Positions 1-5,942 of a DNA stretch of 5,942 nucleotides are shown in pieces. The DNA comes from Deltaproteobacteria bacterium (GTDB taxonomy: Bacteria; Desulfobacterota_C; Deferrisomatia; Deferrisomatales; JACRMM01). A program made the translations under genes and the position numbers. The notes beneath the pieces were generated by a model that was not told the DNA's origin, did no database searches, and saw only the letters and a program-made list of their open reading frames with translations. The stretch is from NCBI GenBank assembly GCA_016218905.1, contig JACRCS010000130.1:1-5942 (forward strand), in the 5' to 3' direction. The number at the start of each line of letters is the position of its first letter. The first letter of the stretch is position 1.

Positions 1-564
<564 letters not shown>

Positions 565-568
565 TCAC

Positions 569-589
569 AAAACGGAAGGATTCCGCTTT
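569..589 (-). terminator. Possible weak intrinsic terminator after siaD
   Basis: On the minus strand CGGAA-TCC-TTCCG forms a 5-bp stem with a 3-base loop (585-573). Past one mismatch it extends by three A-T pairs (587-589 with 571-569), and the descending arm runs into TTTT. It lies 55-75 bases after the siaD stop and about 115 bases before the nifH promoter, which is a sensible place to end the sia transcript. The stem is short and the T-run brief, so termination would be weak. A larger inverted repeat (TCACAAA at 565-571 with TTTGTGA at 594-600) encloses it, so it could instead be a regulatory site. Confidence 0.35.
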
Positions 590-621
590 CAACTTTGTGA
601 GGGGAGAGGGACGCGGGGGTG

Positions 622-637
622 CCCGGCCGGCGCCGGG
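622..637 (-). other. GC-rich hairpin just downstream of the siaD stop
   Basis: CCCGGC (622-627) and GCCGGG (632-637) form a perfect 6-bp stem with a 4-base loop, starting 7 bases past the siaD stop codon. No T-tract follows on the minus strand, so it is not a standard intrinsic terminator. It could protect the 3' end of the sia mRNA or pause polymerase. In DNA this GC-rich such hairpins also arise by chance. Confidence 0.3.
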
Positions 638-643
638 GTTCGG

Positions 644-1780
644 TCAAACCGGGTCGGGAGCAACCTCCACCCGGTTGCGGCCAAGGTGCTTCGCCTCGTA
701 CATCGCCTCGTCGGCCCGCCGCAGAAGGGATCGCAGGGGCTCGTCGGCGGCGTGGACCGCCACGCCCACGCTGACGGTCAGGGTGGAGCAGGGAGCTGGC
801 ACGCCCCGGGCCGCTTCGGAGCGGATCTTCTCCGCTACGGCCACGGCGGCATCCCGATCCGTCTCTGGGAGGAGCACCAGGAACTCCTCCCCGCCCCAGC
901 GGCCGCAACTGTCGTAGACTCGGATGCTCTCGGCCAGGGACGCGCCGAGGGCCTGGAGGACCAGGTCTCCGACCTCATGGCCATGCACGTCGTTGACGGC
1001 CTTGAAGTGGTCGACGTCGATCATCAGCACGGCCGCCGGGGCCCCTGTGCGTGCGACCCGCCCGAGCTCGGCCGCGAGCCGGTCCATCATGTCGCGGCGG
1101 TTCGAGAGTCCGGTGAGGGGGTCGATGCGGCTCGCCTCTCGGAGCGTCGCGTTGAGCTCCTTGAGCTGACGCTGGAACCCGTCGGAGATCCGGGTGATCT
1201 TCTCAAGCCGCCGCAGGAGACGGCCGTGGCGCCGGGCGAGGTCCTCGAGCTCCGCCATCAGGGGATGGTCTTGGTGCGCGTGCGCCTGCCGCAGGGAGTC
1301 GAGGCGTCGGAGAACCTCCTGCTCCTCCTCCGGGGGGTCGAGCGCCGGCGTCGCCGGCGGGGCGTCAGGCGCCGTCGGGAAGATCTCGGGGTAGTGCTCG
1401 TGGGCGCACTGAGGGCAGATGCCGTGGCTGAACATCGCCTCCGAGTGCCGTGACAGGTAGGTCTCCAGCTGGTCCCAGTACCCCTGGTCGTCGCGGATGC
1501 GCTTGCAGTGGGCACAGATGGGGATGAAGCCGCGGAGCGTCTTCACCTCGGCGAGGGCCAGGGAGAGGTGCGCGTTGCTTTCCCGGAGCTCTTGGTTCAG
1601 GGCCAGCAGCCGTGCCTGGTACCCGTCGCTGATGCGGGAGATCTTGTCGAGGCGTCGGCGCAGGCGCTCGTCCTCGCCCAGAAGTGCCTCGAAGGCCCCG
1701 TGGACGTCGTGCATGCCCTCCGGTAGCGCGGAGAGAAGCGCCTCGACGGTCCGGCGGAGCCCTTCGTCTCCCATGGTCAC
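644..1780 (-). CDS. siaD: SiaD-like diguanylate cyclase with duplicated stalk helix and four-cysteine module
   Basis: A cytoplasmic GGDEF enzyme that makes c-di-GMP from two GTP. Order in the 378 residues: an N-terminal helical region; stalk helix copy 1 (about 40-68, core KISRISDGYQ); a module with two CxxC pairs (Cys89/Cys92 and Cys122/Cys125, about 82-131); a Pro/Ala/Glu-rich linker (about 132-155); stalk copy 2 (188-216, core KITRISDGFQ); and the GGDEF domain (about 217-375). The catalytic domain is intact: DPLTGLSNRR at 220-229, metal-site Asp255 in MIDVDHFK, GGEEF at 296-300, and the inhibitory I-site RVYD (287-290) exactly five residues before it, so product feedback is likely. P. aeruginosa SiaD is activated when unphosphorylated SiaC binds its stalk. 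It is, as I recall, about 240-260 residues with a single stalk and no cysteine module, so this protein is enlarged. The GTG at 1780 overlaps the siaC stop (GTGA) and has AGGAG six bases upstream. An ATG at 1774 with AAGGG upstream is a close alternative. The activity call is firm; the SiaD name rests on the operon. Confidence 0.92.
   Translation of the reverse strand: MTMGDEGLRRTVEALLSALPEGMHDVHGAFEALLGEDERLRRRLDKISRISDGYQARLLALNQELRESNAHLSLALAEVKTLRGFIPICAHCKRIRDDQGYWDQLETYLSRHSEAMFSHGICPQCAHEHYPEIFPTAPDAPPATPALDPPEEEQEVLRRLDSLRQAHAHQDHPLMAELEDLARRHGRLLRRLEKITRISDGFQRQLKELNATLREASRIDPLTGLSNRRDMMDRLAAELGRVARTGAPAAVLMIDVDHFKAVNDVHGHEVGDLVLQALGASLAESIRVYDSCGRWGGEEFLVLLPETDRDAAVAVAEKIRSEAARGVPAPCSTLTVSVGVAVHAADEPLRSLLRRADEAMYEAKHLGRNRVEVAPDPV
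1133..1219 (-). repeat. SiaD stalk-helix repeat, copy 2 (adjacent to GGDEF)
   Basis: This encodes SiaD residues 188-216, with core RRLEKITRISDGFQ and ending LNATLREA. It runs directly into the GGDEF domain (RIDPLTGLSNRR) and is therefore the copy in the usual diguanylate cyclase position, presumably the one that receives SiaC. Copy 1 lies 148 residues nearer the N terminus. The copies have diverged in both protein and DNA, so the duplication is not recent. Confidence 0.85.
1577..1663 (-). repeat. SiaD stalk-helix repeat, copy 1
   Basis: This encodes SiaD residues 40-68, a predicted amphipathic signalling helix with core RRLDKISRISDGYQ and ending LNQELRES. It matches copy 2 (residues 188-216) at 18 of 29 positions without gaps, and several differences are conservative (D/E, S/T, Y/F). 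In GGDEF proteins of this kind the helix normally lies just before the catalytic domain. Here copy 1 instead leads into the four-cysteine module. Confidence 0.85.
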
Positions 1781-2163
1781 CCTTCGCTCCTCAGCGGGAC
1801 GAGGAAGAAGGGGAGCGTGAGGTCCTCCCGGAACTCCTCGGCGAGCTCGAGCGCCCGCTCGTTCTCCTCGTCATAGAACCACGTGAGGGTCACCGGCCGG
1901 TTGCGGCGGTGGGCCGCCTCCATGTCGTCAAGGAGATCCATGAGGCTGCGGATGCTGCTGGTGTTCAGGTAGCTGAGGCGGAGCTCCACTGCGAAGGGCC
2001 GCTCGGTCTCCCTCAGGAAGGCGGCCGCGGCCACCAGAATGGGGCGGTAGAAGTCGAGCGAGTGCTCCGGATACGACTCGCCGGTAAGGCGCAGCGTCCC
2101 GGCCGTGACGTCGAACTCCACCCGAGGGCTCGAGAGAGTAGCGGGAATCGTCAGATCTTCCAT
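1777..2163 (-). CDS. siaC: SiaC-like phosphorylatable switch protein (DUF1987 family)
   Basis: A small cytoplasmic protein of 128 residues, close to the usual family length of about 125. In P. aeruginosa, SiaB phosphorylates SiaC on Thr68 and SiaA removes the phosphate. Only unphosphorylated SiaC binds and activates the cyclase SiaD. Here the motif SYLNTSSIRSLMDLL spans 64-78 and puts the threonine at residue 68 (codon 1962-1960), the same number as in Pseudomonas. The fold looks like an anti-anti-sigma (STAS-like) partner: N-terminal beta strands (VEFDVTAGTLRLTGES), a region with YPEHSLDFYRP (31-41), and a C-terminal strand-helix (VTLTWFYDEENERALELAEEF). The ATG at 2163 is chosen because it follows AAGGAG at 2174-2169 with five-base spacing; the longer open frame upstream overlaps siaB and is not protein-like. 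It lies 10 bases after siaB and probably overlaps siaD by four. Confidence is high from motif plus context. Confidence 0.93.
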   Translation of the reverse strand: MEDLTIPATLSSPRVEFDVTAGTLRLTGESYPEHSLDFYRPILVAAAAFLRETERPFAVELRLSYLNTSSIRSLMDLLDDMEAAHRRNRPVTLTWFYDEENERALELAEEFREDLTLPFFLVPLRSEG

Positions 2164-2173
2164 GCCGGCTCCT

Positions 2174-2716
2174 TCAGATCGTGACCTGGAGGGAGAAGAA
2201 GACGTGTTCTTCGCCTTCCGGCGCCAGTGCGTAGTGAAGCGGCTCGCTGGCCCTTCGGGCCATGTCCAGGAGCCCGAGACCCGCGCCCCGGGCCCCCGGC
2301 GGCAGTTCCCGGCGCAGCTCGCGCCGGTAGAGCTCCTTGAGCCCTGTCTTGTCGAGCCCTCGGAGGGTCTCAAGCCGCCCGCGCAGGGCGTCGGCATCCG
2401 CTCGACGGACGAGGTTGCCGCTGCTCACCCGGTAGCGGTCGCCCTGGTGACTGACCACGACGATCCCGCTGTTGACGAGGCGACGCTCGGTTTCGGACCA
2501 GTCGTCTCGCGCAGAGTAGTTGCGCACATTCTGCGTGGCCTCGATGTAGACGGAGAAGACGTCCGTGACCGCCGACTTCTGCGCTTGTGCGGTCTCCAGG
2601 TACCGCTTCACGGCCGTGCCCAGCTCCTCGATGATGCTGTGGCTGAAGGGTCCGTTGAAACAGAGCAGGACTCCCTGCTCCGTCAAGGTGCGGCGAAGCC
2701 CGTGGAGGTCGTTCAT
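2174..2716 (-). CDS. siaB: SiaB-like protein kinase (DUF6272, GHKL-type ATPase fold)
   Basis: A cytoplasmic protein of 180 residues, matching the length of P. aeruginosa SiaB, the kinase that phosphorylates SiaC and thereby turns the cyclase off. GHKL-like ATP-site motifs are visible. An N-box-like IEATQNVRNYS lies at 58-68 (Glu59, Asn63), and a G-box-like GARGAGLGLLDMARR at 141-155 with glycines 141, 144, 146 and 148. The N-terminal segment LLCFNGPFSHSIIEELGTAVKRYL (17-40) matches the family's usual start as I recall it. The ATG at 2716 overlaps the siaA stop (ATGA, 2716-2713) and has AGGAG (2729-2725) eight bases upstream. A much longer open frame extends upstream in this phase, but that part is an Arg/Pro-rich shadow of siaA. 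Overlap with the phosphatase gene suggests kinase and phosphatase are made at a fixed ratio. Alternative reading: a generic anti-sigma-type serine kinase; context favours SiaB. Confidence 0.91.
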   Translation of the reverse strand: MNDLHGLRRTLTEQGVLLCFNGPFSHSIIEELGTAVKRYLETAQAQKSAVTDVFSVYIEATQNVRNYSARDDWSETERRLVNSGIVVVSHQGDRYRVSSGNLVRRADADALRGRLETLRGLDKTGLKELYRRELRRELPPGARGAGLGLLDMARRASEPLHYALAPEGEEHVFFSLQVTI

Positions 2717-4755
2717 TGGCAGCACTCCTGGCTGAGCTCCGGGTTCCATCGAAATCCCAATACGGTGACGTCGTCGGTCTGTGCCCGCTCGGCCTGGTAG
2801 GTGGCGAGGCTCTGTTCGAGGGCCGCGCCCTGTTCGGCCATCGGGAGCTGACCGGCCCGTTCGATGGCGTCCCGGAGCCGGCGGTAGCCGAACCCGAAAC
2901 CGCGGCCCCCTCCGGCCTGATCTAGGACGCCATCGGTGAACAGGTAGCAGCGGGTCCCCGCGGTCAGCGGAAGCTCGCGGTTCGTGAAGCGGTACCGGGG
3001 ATCCGAACGGCGGTAGCCGAGGCTGTGGCGGTCGCCTGGGATCTGCTGCAGGGGCGCACCGGGCCCGGCGAGGAGAAGCGGCAGCCGGCCGCCGGCGAAG
3101 CGCAGCCTGCCCTCGGACGGCGCGACCCGCAGCAGGGCGAGCTCGAGGCCGTTGTCGAGCTCGGTCGGGCCATCGCGTGGGCCCTCCTGCTCCAGCACCG
3201 CCTTCATGGCGCGGTTCATCTCCCCCAGGAGGAGCGCCGGGTCGTCCGGCCCCACCCGGTCGAGGAGTTGGCCGAGCACCGCTCTGGCGCACATGGTCAT
3301 GAAGGCACCGGGGGCACCGTGGCCCGTGCAGTCGGCGACGCCCAGGAGCAGCCCCCCCTCGTCCGGTACGAGGACGTAGAAGTCGCCGCCCACGAGGTCT
3401 CTGGGGCGGTAGAGGAGGAAATGGTCCGGCAGGTGACGGGCAACGGACTCGGCGCTCGGTAGGAGGCTCGACTGGATCAGTCGGCCGTACCGGAGGCTGT
3501 CGAGGATCTTCTCGTTGGAGGCCGTGAGGTTGCGATTCGCTTCGGACAGCGCATCCGTGCGCTCGGCCACCTTCGTCTCCAGAGTGACCGTGTGGTCGCG
3601 GATGGTCGCGCTCATGCGGTTGAACGCGTCGGTGAGGCTCCCGATCTCGTCCGTCCGGCTCGAGGGGAGCTCGACGCCGTAGCGGCCCGCGGCGAGCTCC
3701 CGGGCCGAGGCGGTGAGCCGTTCCAGGGGTGTCAGCACGACCCGGTGGAGCAGCCCCGAGACGAGCGCGACCGTGGCGAGCAGACTCACCCCGAGTACGA
3801 TCAGGATCGGCGAGAAGGCCCGCAGGCCCATTACCTGGGAGGGATCCACCAACGCCACCGCGATCCAGCCGATCTCTGGCAACGGTGCAGCCGCGGCGAG
3901 CCAGCGCCGGCCCTCCACCGTGAGGTAGAAGGTCTCCAGGGCGGATTCTCCTCGTCCGAAGCGGTCCAGGCACGCGCTTAGCACTGCTCGGTCGTCGTCG
4001 GAGCCGAGGAGCTGGAAGAGGGTCATGCGCCGTGACTCGTCCTTCGTTCGGGCGTTGAACTCCATGTAACGGGGGTTGGGGTGAGCCTGGAGTGCGCCTC
4101 GCCGGTCGATCAGCACGGTGCTGACGCCTCGCTCGCCGCTCTCGACGACCTCGCGGACGAAGGACGACAGCTCCAGCCCCGTGCCCCCCATCCCGACCTT
4201 GCGGTCCCGGTCCTTGACGATGGCGTTGATCCACACCTTGACCACGCCGAGCTGCTCGCTGGAGTCGACGTTGAGGGCATAATCGTCGACCGCGTCCAGG
4301 GTCGCGAAGTACCACGCCATGGTCGGGTCCGAGCGATGGAGGGTGTACCGGAGCTCTCGGCCCCGGAACTCGTCTCGGGCATTGTTGAAGTAGTAGTGCC
4401 GGCTGGCGTCGGGGACGAAGAAGTAGCTGTGATCGGCGAAGAGCCGGCGATAGCTCTCGAGCTCGTCCAGGGCGAGGCCGCGGGCGGCGGGATCGGTCTC
4501 ATGGCGGCACCACTGCTTCAACACGGCCGAGTCTGCAAGCTTGCGGGCCAGGGCCACCTCGCGCCGGATGGGTGCGAGGATCCGGTTGCGGTCCAGGTCG
4601 ACGTGCTTTGCGGCGAACCGGCGTCCGAAGCCTTCCACGATGCCCCGAGCGGTCATCACGAACGCCCCGAGGGTGAGTGCGCCGGCCGCGAGGTAGATCG
4701 TCAGGACGATGAGGATGGAGCGGGTCTTCAAACTGCGTGGGCGAAGGGGCGTCAT
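2713..4755 (-). CDS. siaA: SiaA-like membrane sensor PP2C (SpoIIE-type) phosphatase with dCache and HAMP domains
   Basis: An inner-membrane receptor phosphatase of 680 residues, close to P. aeruginosa SiaA (about 660). Domain order: a basic N terminus, TM1 (about 13-34), a periplasmic double-Cache-like sensor (about 40-310), TM2 (about 315-337), HAMP (about 338-392, with LTPLERLTASARELAAG and DEIGSLTDAFNRM), a helical linker (393-430), and a SpoIIE/PPM phosphatase (about 440-668). Acidic metal-site residues are in place: Asp458 in VGGDFY, Asp475 in VADCTGHGAPGAFMT, Asp608 in LFTDGVLDQ and Asp661/Asp662 in TDDVTVL. The enzyme therefore looks active and should dephosphorylate SiaC in response to an extracytoplasmic signal. 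The ligand cannot be read from sequence. The ATG at 4755 is chosen because the next methionine (34) would delete TM1 and no start codon is in frame just upstream. Its SD is poor (only GAG five bases before), unlike the three genes behind it, so initiation may be limiting. The stop overlaps siaB. Confidence 0.93.
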   Translation of the reverse strand: MTPLRPRSLKTRSILIVLTIYLAAGALTLGAFVMTARGIVEGFGRRFAAKHVDLDRNRILAPIRREVALARKLADSAVLKQWCRHETDPAARGLALDELESYRRLFADHSYFFVPDASRHYYFNNARDEFRGRELRYTLHRSDPTMAWYFATLDAVDDYALNVDSSEQLGVVKVWINAIVKDRDRKVGMGGTGLELSSFVREVVESGERGVSTVLIDRRGALQAHPNPRYMEFNARTKDESRRMTLFQLLGSDDDRAVLSACLDRFGRGESALETFYLTVEGRRWLAAAAPLPEIGWIAVALVDPSQVMGLRAFSPILIVLGVSLLATVALVSGLLHRVVLTPLERLTASARELAAGRYGVELPSSRTDEIGSLTDAFNRMSATIRDHTVTLETKVAERTDALSEANRNLTASNEKILDSLRYGRLIQSSLLPSAESVARHLPDHFLLYRPRDLVGGDFYVLVPDEGGLLLGVADCTGHGAPGAFMTMCARAVLGQLLDRVGPDDPALLLGEMNRAMKAVLEQEGPRDGPTELDNGLELALLRVAPSEGRLRFAGGRLPLLLAGPGAPLQQIPGDRHSLGYRRSDPRYRFTNRELPLTAGTRCYLFTDGVLDQAGGGRGFGFGYRRLRDAIERAGQLPMAEQGAALEQSLATYQAERAQTDDVTVLGFRWNPELSQECCQ

Positions 4756-4800
4756 TTCGGCTCGAGAGCGGCGTGCCGGGGCGAGGTGCGCTTTCGGCTC

Positions 4801-4828
4801 TTGTCGGATTCACGAGTCGGGAACTTGA
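4801..4828 (-). promoter_or_regulatory. Weak sigma-28 (FliA)-like promoter candidate before siaA
   Basis: The minus strand shows TCAAGTTC (4828-4821), 12 bases, then TCCGACAA (4808-4801). Against the sigma-28 consensus TAAAGTTT-N11-GCCGATAA each element matches 6 of 8 bases, but the spacer is one base long. It would start transcription about 35-40 bases before siaA. No convincing sigma-70 or sigma-54 site was found in the 146-base gap 4756-4901, so this is the best candidate, though it may be chance. The gap also holds three copies of TTTCGGC (plus strand 4755, 4792, 4833) and no clear terminator for the MFS gene, so co-transcription with that gene is possible. Confidence 0.18.
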
Positions 4829-4901
4829 ATGATTTCGGCCTGACGAACTCCGAGGGGTCCGTATCGGAATCAAGAAGACGCGTCGCGCCTCCGCGGGACG
4901 T

Positions 4902-5942
4902 TCACGACAGGCGGTCTGCCGGTCCTTCTCCGGCGGGCGCAGGGCGCGCCGCCTTTCGGGGGAGCCGGTGCCACGACGCGAGAGCCGCGCCCCCGAGCCC
5001 CGAGGCCGCCGCCAGGTACAGGCCGGCGCGGGGACCCCACACCTCCGAGAGCCATCCCACGAGGCCGCCGCCGAACGGGGTGCTTCCGAGGAAGAGGACT
5101 GCGTAGAGCGACATGATCCGGCCCCGCATCTCGGGGGCGCAGCGGGTCTGGAGGAGCGCGTTGGAGGTCGAGAGGAAGGTGATGCTGGCCGCGCCCAGCG
5201 GTAGGAGGGCCGCACCTTCCCAGACGAGGGTCGGGGCCGCGGCCGCGGCGAGCGCCAGGGCGCCGAAGGCCGCGGCCGCGCCGATCATCAGCCGGTAGCT
5301 CGGCTCCGCCCGTGACGCGGTGGCCAGCGCGCCCAGGAGCGAGCCGGCGGCAAACAGGGACGCCAGAAACCCGTAGTCGCGGGGGCCGCCCCCGAAGGCG
5401 AACCGGGCGAGCACCGGCAGCACCACCCGGAAGTTGATGCCCAGGGTGGCCACGGCCGCCATGAGCAGGAGCGGCGCGCGGAGCTCCTCGGTGGACCAGG
5501 CGTACCGAAGCCCTTCGACCACGCCTCCGCGCGCGCCGGGCCGAGGTCGCTGGCGCACGATCGCGTCGCGGTCCAGGGCGGCGAGGGCGGTGAGCACGGC
5601 GCCGAAGGAGGCGGCATTGAGGAGGAACGCCGGCGCGATGCCCCACGCTGCGATCACAATTCCTGCCAGGGAAGGGCCGATGATCCGGGCGAGGTTGAAG
5701 GAGGCGCTGTTCAGGGCGACGGCGTTCGGCAGGTCTCCGGGACCCACGAGCTCGCTCATGAACGACTGGCGAGCCGGGTTGTCGAGCGCCGTGGCGCACC
5801 CGAGGAGAAGCGCCAGGAGGTACACCATCCACAGCCGGACTGCGCCGGCCGCAGCGAGGCTGCCGAGCACCAGGGCCAGCGCCGCCATGGTGCTCTGCGT
5901 GAGCATCAGGATTCGCCGCTTGTCCCAGCGGTCGGCCAGTGC
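4902..5942 (-). CDS. MFS transporter, EntS-like / MFS_3 type, C-terminal 346 residues (5' end beyond window)
   Basis: A multi-spanning inner-membrane exporter of the major facilitator superfamily. The frame is open to the right edge and the visible part begins ALADRWDKRRILMLTQ, the motif A loop between TM2 and TM3, so roughly 60-80 N-terminal residues are missing. Full-length members have about 400-420. The segment ALDNPARQSFMSELV, then NAVALNSASFNLARIIGPSLAG, is characteristic of the MFS_3 / enterobactin-exporter-like group. About ten hydrophobic segments follow, with the central loop around RQRPRPGARGGVVEGLRYAW. MRGRIMSLYAVLFLGSTPFGGGLVGWLSE is the second-half counterpart. The tail is hydrophilic (RKAARPAPAGEGPADRLS). 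The family includes siderophore, macrolide and multidrug exporters; the substrate cannot be told. An ATG at 5906 is internal because family-typical sequence continues upstream of it. It is 146 bases before siaA on the same strand, with no evident functional tie. Confidence 0.9.
   Translation of the reverse strand, partial: ALADRWDKRRILMLTQSTMAALALVLGSLAAAGAVRLWMVYLLALLLGCATALDNPARQSFMSELVGPGDLPNAVALNSASFNLARIIGPSLAGIVIAAWGIAPAFLLNAASFGAVLTALAALDRDAIVRQRPRPGARGGVVEGLRYAWSTEELRAPLLLMAAVATLGINFRVVLPVLARFAFGGGPRDYGFLASLFAAGSLLGALATASRAEPSYRLMIGAAAAFGALALAAAAAPTLVWEGAALLPLGAASITFLSTSNALLQTRCAPEMRGRIMSLYAVLFLGSTPFGGGLVGWLSEVWGPRAGLYLAAASGLGGAALASWHRLPRKAARPAPAGEGPADRLS

Noticed and set aside
687..702. 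TGC-N10-ACA, one base from a NifA enhancer site, inside siaD
   Set aside because: It lacks one of the six specified bases, lies within coding sequence about 260 bases before the nifH start, and is expected by chance at this level of match.
2164..2397. Longer start for siaC (78 extra codons)
   Set aside because: The extra part lies inside siaB, has no family resemblance, and the ATG at 2163 has a good SD and gives the usual family length and Thr68 numbering.
2717..4315. Upstream extension of the siaB reading frame (more than 500 extra codons open)
   Set aside because: It overlaps siaA entirely, its translation is Arg/Pro/Gly-rich low-complexity typical of a GC-rich shadow frame, and siaB homology begins at the ATG at 2716 with its own SD.
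4877..4884. GACGCGTC palindrome after the MFS stop as a terminator
   Set aside because: The arms are only 4 bases with no loop and no T-run follows; palindromes this short are common in GC-rich DNA.
4081..5106. Plus-strand open frame (341 codons) spanning siaA, the gap and the MFS gene
   Set aside because: It runs antisense across two real genes and their intergenic gap, with no recognisable protein features.

Overview
The window (5942 bases, very GC-rich, all genes on the minus strand) comes from a diazotrophic bacterium. The partial NifH at the left edge is a conventional molybdenum-type nitrogenase iron protein. To my eye its residues resemble those of Geobacter and related high-GC 'deltaproteobacterial' lineages; that placement is inference from memory, not from a search. 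No tRNA, rRNA, CRISPR array or insertion sequence is visible.

Layout in transcription order (right to left). (1) 5942-4902: 3' part of an MFS exporter gene of the EntS-like / MFS_3 type, cut by the window edge. (2) 4901-4756: a 146-base gap with only weak promoter candidates. (3) 4755-644: a compact four-gene operon that matches the Pseudomonas aeruginosa siaABCD phospho-switch gene for gene. It encodes a membrane dCache-HAMP-PP2C phosphatase (SiaA), a GHKL-like kinase (SiaB), its small phosphorylatable target (SiaC, with Thr68 in place) and a GGDEF diguanylate cyclase (SiaD). siaA/siaB overlap as ATGA, siaC/siaD probably overlap as GTGA, and siaB/siaC are 10 bases apart with the Shine-Dalgarno (SD) sequence of siaC touching the siaB stop, so the set looks translationally coupled. 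(4) 643-400: a 244-base regulatory gap with two hairpins, an IHF-like palindrome and a core-consensus sigma-54 (-24/-12) promoter. (5) 399-1: the first 133 codons of nifH.

Expected working of the operon, from the P. aeruginosa system: an extracytoplasmic ligand controls SiaA. SiaA dephosphorylates SiaC and SiaB phosphorylates it. Unphosphorylated SiaC docks on the coiled stalk of SiaD and switches on c-di-GMP synthesis, promoting aggregation or biofilm formation.

The main departure from the known system is in SiaD. The protein carries two copies of the stalk helix (18 of 29 residues identical) separated by a four-cysteine, probably metal-binding module. This suggests two SiaC docking sites or an added redox/metal input. 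The second notable point is that this c-di-GMP switch sits directly upstream of a sigma-54-driven nifH, which raises the possibility of a link between surface/aggregation signalling and nitrogen fixation. The sequence shows only adjacency, not a functional link.
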